Of a stretch of 64,000 nucleotides of DNA, positions 1 to 7,409 are shown piece by piece (position 1 is the first letter of the stretch; each line of letters starts with the position of its first letter). The DNA is from JANLVJ01 sp031363945 (GTDB lineage Bacteria; Bacteroidota; Bacteroidia; Sphingobacteriales; Sphingobacteriaceae): NCBI GenBank assembly GCA_031363945.1, contig JANLVJ010000073.1, positions 1 through 64,000 of the forward strand, in the 5' to 3' direction. The notes below the pieces were generated by a model. It searched no databases, had not been told where the DNA came from, and saw nothing but the letters and a program-made list of their open reading frames with translations. The translations under genes were made by a program, and so were the position numbers.

Positions 1-680
1 CAATCTGTATACCAGAATAGTAATTTAATAATCCTGAATCTAATACCTGTAACCTAGGTCATTACTTAATATCTGGTAATAGGGGAAGTTTAACAGCCTT
101 ACACGGATATATGAGTTCAATTAATAATGCTTTTTCAAGTATTCTTACTGCCTCACCCATATCTCTCGATCGGTATGACGAATTACCAAAGTTTTCAAAT
201 TTGATTCTTTTCCCTGCTTCTGATAATACAATTCTGATGGCATGTCTGATATGCTGAACCTGAGATTGATTTGATGCGTATTTTTCAACATCGTCAAGAT
301 ATGCAGCAATTAATGAATCATAGTCGGTTGCAAGTGAAGCCAGGTCTTTTGACTGACTATAATTTGCAACAATTTCAGGTATCCCACTAATTAGTGCATA
401 AGTATGAAAGAGACTAATCAGCTTATCATGTGTGAATGCAGGAGCGGGTATTTGTTGTAACTAAGCTAGCGCTTCAACCTCGCCCATAGCACCAAGGAAT
501 TCCGGAAAAGAAACCGGTCTCAAAATCTTGAATTCAACCTGGCCAACCGGAAAACTTATATTTTTGTTGAACAGCGTTTCCAGCATACTAGCAGTAGCAA
601 TAACTACTATTCCTGGCTCTGACTCTACACACAGTGAGGGTTGTTTTACTGGAATCTTGTCACAGAGTTAGGGTAGCCAT
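1..680 (-). pseudogene. Decayed AAA_14/DUF4143-type ATPase, runs off the left edge
   Basis: Read on the minus strand, one frame gives a recognisable chain interrupted by stops. It holds a segment resembling the AAA_14 core end (ATASMLETLFNKNISFPVG, then RPVSFPEFLGAMGE) and then a DUF4143-like part (IPEIVANYSQSKDL, AYLDDVEKYA, RIKFENFGNSSYRSRDM, LEKALLIELIYPC). It continues past the stops as LQVLDSGLLNYYSGIQ. In-frame stops lie at 668-670, 461-463 and 59-64 (two in tandem). The Walker A part is not recognisable upstream. Intact members are roughly 380-480 residue ATPases of unclear role, often in multicopy families. The family call is from remembered motif order and is fairly secure; the loss of function is seen directly. 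Confidence 0.75.
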
Positions 681-690
681 TTCTTTAAAC

Positions 691-727
691 AAAAAAAGGG
701 TGCTCTTTTACAAGAACACCCTTTTTT
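691..727 (-). terminator. Intrinsic terminator of the RNA helicase gene
   Basis: A GGGTGTTCTT / AAGAGCACCC hairpin (minus-strand sense, one G-U pair, loop of about four bases) is flanked by A and U runs and lies 20 bases past the helicase stop codon. The T-rich flank on the minus strand fits Rho-independent termination. Confidence 0.8.
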
Positions 728-746
728 AAAAGTTTATTTTATCAGA

Positions 747-2585
747 TTACCATTTTTCGCGGGAGCCCGAAGAAGTGCCTCCACCGTATGATTTTCTTTC
801 GCCTGATCCTGAACGTGAACCACGTGAATCGCCTGATGCACCGCGTCTTTCGCGACTTGCACCGCCACCAGAGTATCCACCGCCACCACCGTATCCGCCA
901 CTTCCGCCGTAGCTACCGCTACCACGAGAGAAAGTTTTACGTTCGTCACGCTTTTTGTCTCCATCTGCAGAAACCTCAACCCGTACACTACGACCTTTAA
1001 ATTCGGCTGTCTTGAAACCGTTATTAACCTGGTCTAGTAATGCATTTTCAACTTCAAAGAAAGAATAGACTCCCTTTAAATCGATTTTGCCAATACTGCT
1101 TCCATTAATACCACTCTGATCACAAACGAAACGTAATAAGTCACCACGTGTTAATTCGTCAACTGAACCCAGGTTAATAAATAAACGGGTAAAGTCTGAA
1201 TTTGATGGTCTTGATGAAGATCTTTCTTCACGATCTCTACCACTTTTAACGTCAGCTGCTCCAGAGTTTAAATCAGGGGCATTTTTATAATAATTTAAAA
1301 AGCGGTTGAATTCAAGAGAAGCAAATCTTCTGATGATATCTTCCTTACTCATATCCTTGAATTCTTCTTCAATTCTAGGCATATACTGTGCAATCTGCTC
1401 TTCGTTTACTTCAACGCCATGTACTTTATGAACGATTGAGAATAATTGTTTTTCACAGATTTCAAAACCACCAGGTATTTCACAGGCAGTAAATTTCTTA
1501 CCCAAACCGCGCTCAATCTGACGTATTTTCCCAAATTCTTTACTGTTGATGATAGAGATTGAAATACCAGTCTTACCAGCACGGGCAGTTCTGCCTGAAC
1601 GGTGAGTATAGTTTTCTAATTCGTCAGGTAAAGAATAATTGATAACGTGCGTTATATTACTTACGTCAATACCACGGGCTGCAACATCTGTAGCTACCAG
1701 TAATTGTATTGAACGTTCTCTGTAACGCTTCATTACCTTATCGCGTTGTTGCTGCGATAGATCACCATGCAGAGAATCCGCATTATAACCATCTTTAATC
1801 AGCGACTCTGCAATTTCCTGGGTTTCAATTTTGGTTCTTGAAAAAATGATACCAAAAATATCAGGATTGAAATCGACAATTCTTTTTAGTGCAGCATATT
1901 TATCACGTGCCTTGGCAACATAATACTCATGCTCAATATTTTCATTTCCTGTATTTTTACTGCCTACAGTTAGTTCATGAGGATTGTTCATGTACTTGCT
2001 GGCAATACGACGTACTTCAGCAGGCATTGTTGCTGAGAATAACCAGGTTTTTTTGTCTTCGGGGGTGTTAGCAAGAATACTATTAATATCTTCCTGAAAA
2101 CCCATGTTTAACATCTCATCTGCTTCATCTAAAATGACAAAACGAACGCGTGAAAAATCAATGGCTTTACGGTTTAATACATCAAGCATCCGGCCCGGAG
2201 TAGCAACGATAATATGCGTTCCTTTACGTATGCTACGTAATTGGTCGGTGATACTGGCACCTCCATAAATGGCGGTTATTGAAACATCGCCCGCATACTT
2301 GCTGTAATTTTGCAAATCTTTTGTGATTTGCATGCAGAGTTCACGAGTCGGACACAAAATCAGGCCCTGAGGTTGTTTTACGGAAAAATCAATTAATTCC
2401 AGTAGGGGTAAGCCAAATGCTGCAGTTTTACCGGTCCCGGTCTGCGCAAGTCCTACAAAATCAGTGTTTCCTTGAAGTAAAACAGGGATAGACTTTTCTT
2501 GTATTGGAGTAGGTGTTAAAAAGCCCATTTCTTCAATGGCTTTTAACACAGGTTGGCTGACACCCAATTCTTCAAATGGGTTCAT
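747..2585 (-). CDS. deaD: DEAD-box ATP-dependent RNA helicase with DbpA-like RNA-binding domain
   Basis: Unwinds RNA duplexes using ATP, probably in ribosome assembly or RNA decay in the cytoplasm. Visible motifs are a Q motif (FEELG and TPTPIQ), Walker A AQTGTGKT near residue 50, DEAD in ILDEADEMLNMGF, SAT in LFSATMP and motif VI HRSGRTARAGKTG. The core is followed by a DbpA-type RNA-binding domain and a Gly/Arg/Ser-rich tail of RGG type. I chose the ATG at 2585 (protein begins MNPFEELG, 612 residues) over an upstream TTG at 2618, because that TTG lies almost on the predicted transcription start. It is a monocistronic gene with its own promoter and terminator. The assignment to the DeaD/CsdA subfamily rests on the C-terminal layout. 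Confidence 0.95.
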   Translation of the reverse strand: MNPFEELGVSQPVLKAIEEMGFLTPTPIQEKSIPVLLQGNTDFVGLAQTGTGKTAAFGLPLLELIDFSVKQPQGLILCPTRELCMQITKDLQNYSKYAGDVSITAIYGGASITDQLRSIRKGTHIIVATPGRMLDVLNRKAIDFSRVRFVILDEADEMLNMGFQEDINSILANTPEDKKTWLFSATMPAEVRRIASKYMNNPHELTVGSKNTGNENIEHEYYVAKARDKYAALKRIVDFNPDIFGIIFSRTKIETQEIAESLIKDGYNADSLHGDLSQQQRDKVMKRYRERSIQLLVATDVAARGIDVSNITHVINYSLPDELENYTHRSGRTARAGKTGISISIINSKEFGKIRQIERGLGKKFTACEIPGGFEICEKQLFSIVHKVHGVEVNEEQIAQYMPRIEEEFKDMSKEDIIRRFASLEFNRFLNYYKNAPDLNSGAADVKSGRDREERSSSRPSNSDFTRLFINLGSVDELTRGDLLRFVCDQSGINGSSIGKIDLKGVYSFFEVENALLDQVNNGFKTAEFKGRSVRVEVSADGDKKRDERKTFSRGSGSYGGSGGYGGGGGYSGGGASRERRGASGDSRGSRSGSGERKSYGGGTSSGSREKW

Positions 2586-2626
2586 AAAAAATGGTTGTGA
2601 CTTTGACTGTCTTATCAAAGAATGTG

Positions 2627-2634
2627 CAAAGATA
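2627..2634 (-). promoter_or_regulatory. Bacteroidota -7 element of the helicase gene
   Basis: Minus strand TATCTTTG matches TAnnTTTG exactly and lies 41 bases upstream of the chosen ATG. No clear TTTG -33 box stands at the usual 19-21 base spacing, so the call rests on the -7 match and position. Confidence 0.5.
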
Positions 2635-2696
2635 ACAATTTAAATACAAAATGCGTAAATTGTCGCTGAATCAAAACTATTTCTCTGATTCTCAAA

Positions 2697-3203
2697 CTAC
2701 CGGATGCGGTCAGCAGAACGAATCAGGTCATCATCCTTTTGAATTCCTCTTCTGGCAAACATGGTAAAAACAAGGGCCACAGATAACATGAAAGCTCCTA
2801 TTCCCAGTTGCCTGTTGGTTGTAGCAACCTTCTCAGGGTTTATATGGTAATAAATCAGCCCTACGCAGATAAGCATAAATATAACTGCTGTCCAGCACAT
2901 GATCTTTTGCATTTTACGGTCATTAAATAAACCGATGGCAACCAACAGTATGATCATGCTGATACCTATTGCAAGCGTATTTTCAATAAATAAGGCTGTG
3001 AAATCAGGTTTTACCGGAGTAAGCGGATTATCTGCCGTTTCTTCAAAAGCATAGACTTTATAATCAAGATATGCTCCGGTACTACCATGTGGTAAGCCAG
3101 GTACAGGTTGATTGCTTGTAAATTCAACAATCGGAAAGAAAAACATTAAGCCGAGGGCCACAAATGCCAGGAGCAGGTAAATCGTCTGAATTCGTTGTAT
3201 CAT
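2697..3203 (-). CDS. DUF4293 family membrane protein
   Basis: A 168-residue protein beginning MIQRIQTIYLLLAFVALG, with about four hydrophobic segments (residues roughly 5-25, 70-92, 98-117 and 130-150) and a charged C-terminus. The N-terminus and length are typical of DUF4293, a Bacteroidota inner-membrane family of unknown function often found near RNA helicase or rho genes. It is divergent from truA and downstream, on the same strand, is the helicase, which has its own promoter. No function can be assigned beyond membrane location. Confidence 0.85.
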   Translation of the reverse strand: MIQRIQTIYLLLAFVALGLMFFFPIVEFTSNQPVPGLPHGSTGAYLDYKVYAFEETADNPLTPVKPDFTALFIENTLAIGISMIILLVAIGLFNDRKMQKIMCWTAVIFMLICVGLIYYHINPEKVATTNRQLGIGAFMLSVALVFTMFARRGIQKDDDLIRSADRIR

Positions 3204-3319
3204 GATGTGTAAAAATGCAAATAAAGCAAAATTAATTATTTTCTTGAGCGCAGTTCACCTAAAACAAAAATTCACCGGTATCAATACCTACCTGTGAAGC
3301 ATTCTTAACCTTTAATAAT

Positions 3320-3327
3320 TATCTTTG
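3320..3327 (+). promoter_or_regulatory. Bacteroidota -7 element for truA and the ABC exporter
   Basis: TATCTTTG, an exact TAnnTTTG match, lies 32 bases before the TTG start of truA. It probably drives truA and the ABC gene 28 bases downstream of it. No good -33 box was found. Confidence 0.5.
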
Positions 3328-3359
3328 AGATCTGTATTTTTATTTAACCTCATTCATTT

Positions 3360-4100
3360 TTGCGGTATTTTATACAACTTTCTTACAGGGGAACTGCTTA
3401 TCATGGCTGGCAGGTTCAAAAAAATGCCCGTTCAGTTCAGGAATTAGTAAATAAAGCACTTAGTACGGTTTTACGTGCTCCTATAGAAACACTTGGTTGT
3501 GGTAGAACCGATACAGGGGTTCATGCACTTCAGCTTTTTGCTCATTTCGACTACGAAAAAAAGTTTCTCCCAGATAAGATACTTATTGCCTTAAATGGGT
3601 TACTACCACATGATATAGCGGTTCAGCATATTTTTGAAGTTGCTGAAACTGCTCATGCCCGGTTTGATGCGATAGCACGCTCTTATGAATACCATATTTG
3701 CTTTAATAAAGATCCGTTTCTTACTAGTTTTGCTTGGCATATTCATCATAGACCTGCTATCGAACAAATGAATCTGGCATGCAAAATACTAATTGATCAT
3801 GCTGATTTTTCTTGCTTTAGTAAGAGTCACACCCAGGTTAAGACCAATATCTGTAAGATTACACAGGCCTCGTGGAAGATGGATGAAAAGGAACTTGTCT
3901 TTTATATTACTGCTGACAGGTTCTTGCGTAATATGGTTAGAGCGATCGTTGGCACGATGATGAAAATTGGAAAAAGTGAACTTTCACTAGACCAGTTTGT
4001 TCAGATACTCGAGAGCAAAGACCGGTCTATGGCAGGTATGTCTGTTCCTGCTGAAGGTCTTTATCTTTGTAAAATTGAATATCCATACGAGTTGATATAA
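3360..4100 (+). CDS. truA: tRNA pseudouridine(38-40) synthase TruA
   Basis: Isomerises uridines 38-40 in the tRNA anticodon arm. The 246-residue length is normal. The catalytic aspartate lies in GRTDTGVHA (D51), with further conserved elements ARFDAIARSYEY and FLRNMVRAIVGTM. The start is taken as TTG at 3360 giving MRYFIQLSYRGT; no in-frame ATG lies nearby upstream, and family members begin at this point. It is followed after 28 bases by the ABC exporter gene, so the two may be cotranscribed. Confidence 0.95.
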   Translation: MRYFIQLSYRGTAYHGWQVQKNARSVQELVNKALSTVLRAPIETLGCGRTDTGVHALQLFAHFDYEKKFLPDKILIALNGLLPHDIAVQHIFEVAETAHARFDAIARSYEYHICFNKDPFLTSFAWHIHHRPAIEQMNLACKILIDHADFSCFSKSHTQVKTNICKITQASWKMDEKELVFYITADRFLRNMVRAIVGTMMKIGKSELSLDQFVQILESKDRSMAGMSVPAEGLYLCKIEYPYELI

Positions 4101-4128
4101 AAGTAACTCATAAAAAAATAATTTGTAA

Positions 4129-5889
4129 ATGGCAGTTTCAGGAAATGCAGTAGACTTTAGGCTTGTCGGACGTATATTATCATATGCCAGACCACACCGT
4201 ACCTACTTTTTCTGGTCTATTTTTTTGACCGTCGCACTTGCGCTGGTATCACCCCTGCGTCCGTATCTGGTCGAATACACGGTAGATCATGATATTTTAA
4301 AGGGCAACTATACTGGTTTGGTACAGATGACTGCACTTATGTTTATCATTCTTGGCCTTCAATCACTTATTCAATACAGCCACACCTACCTTACAAATAT
4401 TCTGGGTCAGTCAGTAATTAAAGATATGCGTACCGAAACGTTTGATCATATTCTTTCATTAAGACTTCAGTTTTTTGATAAAACACCGCTGGGTCAATTA
4501 ATTACCCGAACAATTTCTGACCTTGAAACCATAGCAGACGTTTTTTCTGAAGGCCTGATAGAAATTGTAGGTTCGATGCTTCAGATTTTAGCCTTGCTGG
4601 TATTTATGTTTGCTACTGACTGGGCGCTTACTCTTATGGTTCTGGCTCCGGTGCCTCTGCTGATAATTGGAACGGTCTATTTTCAGAAAGCAATTAAAAA
4701 AGCCTTTCAATCGGTAAGGCTCGAAGTAGCCCAGTTAAACACCTTTTTGCAAGAGCATATCACAGGGGTGAGAATTATTCAGGCTTTTAGCCGTGAAGAT
4801 CAGGAAATGCGCAAGTTTGAGACCATCAACCGACGTTATCGTGATTCTAACATCAGCTCTAACCTCTATTATTCAATTTTCTTCCCATTCGTTGAAATTA
4901 TTATGGCGCTTTCAACCGGCCTGCTCGTATGGTATGGTTCGAAGCGCATTATACATTCTGAGATTGCTCCAGGGGTAGTAGTATCTTTTATTATGTATAT
5001 CAGTTTATTATTCAGACCCATCAGAGAGCTCGCTGATAAATTCAATACACTGCAAATGGGTATGGTAAGTGCTGAACGTATTTTTGCCTTGCTTGACACC
5101 AATGAAAAAACTCCCGATAATGGGTTGCTTCGCCCAGATAAGTTAAAAGGAACCATAGAATTTGATAAAGTCTGGTTTGCTTATAATGAAGATCAGTATG
5201 TGCTCAAAAATATCACGTTTACTGTAAATGAAGGTGAAACAGTTGCACTGGTTGGGGCAACTGGAGCAGGTAAATCATCAACTATAAATATTCTTAACCG
5301 ATTTTATGAAATCAATAGCGGTTCAATCAAGCTCGACGGGATTGACATAAAAGAGTACAACCTGAATTACCTGCGTTCTAAGATTACGACCGTCATGCAG
5401 GATGTTTTTTTGTTTTCTGATACGATCCTGAATAATATTAATCTGCGTAATGCTGATATCTCTGAAGAGCGTATTCTGGCAGCAGCCAGAGATGTCGGGG
5501 CAGAAGATTTTATAAACCGCCTACCTGGAGGTATTCATTATAATGTAATGGAGAGGGGTTCAACCTTAAGTGCTGGTCAGGCACAGCTGCTTTCATTTAT
5601 CAGGGCTCTTGTTTATGATCCTAAGATCTTAGTGTTAGATGAAGCCACTTCTTCAGTAGATACAGAAACAGAAGGAATGATTCAGCAGGCCATATTGAAG
5701 TTGATGAAAGGCAGAACGTCAATCGTTATTGCACACCGTCTTTCAACGATTCAGCATGCTGACAAAATAATTGTGCTTGAGCATGGTGAAATCATGGAAA
5801 TGGGAACACACCAGGAACTGCTCAAGTCGGGCGGACATTATAAGCGACTGTACGATCTTCAATTTAATAGTGCAGGACTAAGTGTGTAA
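4129..5889 (+). CDS. MsbA-type ABC exporter (fused membrane and ATPase domains)
   Basis: A half-size exporter of 586 residues. An N-terminal six-helix ABC transmembrane domain (about residues 20-320) is joined to an ATPase domain with Walker A GATGAGKS near 375, Q-loop VMQDVFLFSDT, signature LSAGQAQLL near 481, Walker B ILVLDEATSSVD near 500 and H-loop IAHRLST near 534. The signature has Ala in place of the first Gly of LSGGQ, a tolerated variant. It would work as a dimer in the inner membrane to export lipid or drug; the substrate cannot be read from sequence. It is probably cotranscribed with truA. Confidence 0.92.
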   Translation: MAVSGNAVDFRLVGRILSYARPHRTYFFWSIFLTVALALVSPLRPYLVEYTVDHDILKGNYTGLVQMTALMFIILGLQSLIQYSHTYLTNILGQSVIKDMRTETFDHILSLRLQFFDKTPLGQLITRTISDLETIADVFSEGLIEIVGSMLQILALLVFMFATDWALTLMVLAPVPLLIIGTVYFQKAIKKAFQSVRLEVAQLNTFLQEHITGVRIIQAFSREDQEMRKFETINRRYRDSNISSNLYYSIFFPFVEIIMALSTGLLVWYGSKRIIHSEIAPGVVVSFIMYISLLFRPIRELADKFNTLQMGMVSAERIFALLDTNEKTPDNGLLRPDKLKGTIEFDKVWFAYNEDQYVLKNITFTVNEGETVALVGATGAGKSSTINILNRFYEINSGSIKLDGIDIKEYNLNYLRSKITTVMQDVFLFSDTILNNINLRNADISEERILAAARDVGAEDFINRLPGGIHYNVMERGSTLSAGQAQLLSFIRALVYDPKILVLDEATSSVDTETEGMIQQAILKLMKGRTSIVIAHRLSTIQHADKIIVLEHGEIMEMGTHQELLKSGGHYKRLYDLQFNSAGLSV

Positions 5890-5957
5890 GTAAGTTCAGG
5901 CAGTATGAATAAGGCTTTTTTACTTTCCCCTGATTTCTGAAAACACCTACTAAAATA

Positions 5958-5980
5958 GGCTTTTCTTAAGAAAAGCCTTT
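5958..5980 (+). terminator. Terminator between convergent genes
   Basis: A perfect 20-base palindrome (GGCTTTTCTT paired with AAGAAAAGCC, 5958-5977) is followed by T residues. It lies between the convergent ABC exporter and outer-membrane protein genes and could serve both strands. Confidence 0.75.
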
Positions 5981-6003
5981 TCACTAACTAAACATGTAAA
6001 AGC

Positions 6004-7119
6004 CTAGAAAAATAAACTTAACCCTACGTTTAGTCTATTATATTTTGAGATAATATATTCTGTATTGATTTTTATCAGAAACAAATTAATATTCAGGCCA
6101 AAATTAGCGCTCATACCATTATGTGATCCTGTTACAAAGAAAGGATTATCAACATTTGAAACTGAGCTTAATCCTGTTGGGCCAATAACCGGGACAGGAT
6201 AGGTTCCTATTGCTGACAGTGTTGTTTGAGAAGCTGAGTAAGCAATACCTGCATGAGGGGTAATAAACAAGATTTTCTTACTGATAAGCGCACCTACAGT
6301 AAAATCTGTAGTTCTCATCTGAACCTTCTGATTCTGATAATTGGTATTTTGATTGCCCGAAGTTGTCTTTTGGGCATCAGTTGGCTCGATGTCAAGTTTA
6401 TAAGAAAGTTTTTCCATAGAGTAGCCGCTATAAGCAGCCAGATCAAACATATCTGATGTTTTCGAAGCATTATCACCCGAACCAAAGATCAGGTTATTCA
6501 ATGTTTGTTTAGCGCCGAAGCCTACGACAGTAACTTCAGTATATTTGCCAACATGCACATCAGGTAATAAGCGAATCATAATTTCAGTTCCTGGTAATAC
6601 ACCGATTCCTATCTGGGGCGTAACAACGGTTGGAATAACATTTCGGTTCAGAACATTCAAATTTATACCATCAGGGCCTGTAATGGTGGTAATTTTTTGA
6701 TCCTGACCAGTCATAGGGTTCTTACCATAGATATCAAATGCTGCATTGCTGGTATTTTTGCCACCAGCAAATGTTTGATTTATTGGTGAACCATCTATGC
6801 GTACTTCTGAACTTAGCCCTAGGGTTGAGGCATCAAATGTTTTTTCGCTATTGTCAACAAACGTTGCGCTTAGTGAAATGAGATTAAAAGTAAATTTTTC
6901 ATGTTTGGCAGTACAGGTCCAGCCATCTGCCCAACCATCACCATGGCGTTTTAAGAATGGGTTTGCATAGGCTTGAAGAATTTTATTACCATCAACGGCT
7001 GATGCCTTTACAAAATCTCCGATCTGGCTCTGAGCCTTTGCATATCCCATCAGGCTAAATGTTGAGATAGTGATAAGACTAAGCCTGATCAAATTAAAGC
7101 TGAGTGTTTTTTTTTTCAT
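6004..7119 (-). CDS. Outer-membrane protein, DUF6588-like
   Basis: A 371-residue protein with a Sec signal peptide (MKKKTLSFNLIRL, cleavage near AKAQ). The N-terminal part (ILQAYANPFLKRHGDGWADG) and later beta-rich segments ending in an aromatic residue (LNVGLSLFF) suggest a Bacteroidota outer-membrane barrel. It resembles what I recall as the DUF6588 family, in which the N-terminus describes a stretch ending the barrel plug. The aromatic C-terminus is usual for BAM-assembled proteins. Monocistronic. Function unknown, and the family assignment is moderate. Confidence 0.7.
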   Translation of the reverse strand: MKKKTLSFNLIRLSLITISTFSLMGYAKAQSQIGDFVKASAVDGNKILQAYANPFLKRHGDGWADGWTCTAKHEKFTFNLISLSATFVDNSEKTFDASTLGLSSEVRIDGSPINQTFAGGKNTSNAAFDIYGKNPMTGQDQKITTITGPDGINLNVLNRNVIPTVVTPQIGIGVLPGTEIMIRLLPDVHVGKYTEVTVVGFGAKQTLNNLIFGSGDNASKTSDMFDLAAYSGYSMEKLSYKLDIEPTDAQKTTSGNQNTNYQNQKVQMRTTDFTVGALISKKILFITPHAGIAYSASQTTLSAIGTYPVPVIGPTGLSSVSNVDNPFFVTGSHNGMSANFGLNINLFLIKINTEYIISKYNRLNVGLSLFF

Positions 7120-7409
7120 AGTATAGGTTGATTGAAATTTTTACGAATACTGTCTAATTAAGTTGTTGGTATAGCGCCTTGTTTTATTATGTTCTTGAAT
7201 TACCAGTAAATGCAACCAAAAAGAATGAATAGGAAGTCCATAATGAAGCCTTTACTTTAAATCATAGAAGATCTTGACGATAATAATTGCCTTTATGACA
7301 GGTTTATAGAATGCTTGAACGCAATTTTAAATTCTTTGGCCGTATGTTCAAGCTTTTCGTCATAAATTCGAAGAGGTTGAATTATAATGTGGTAAAATCC
7401 CTATTGCCT

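Noticed and set aside
734..1000. ORFs on both strands over the helicase C-terminus
   Set aside because: They arise from the repetitive Gly/Arg/Ser codons of the true gene and have no plausible protein composition.
5569..5583. ABC signature LSAGQ as evidence of an inactive ATPase
   Set aside because: All other ATPase motifs are intact, and Ala at this place is a known tolerated variant.
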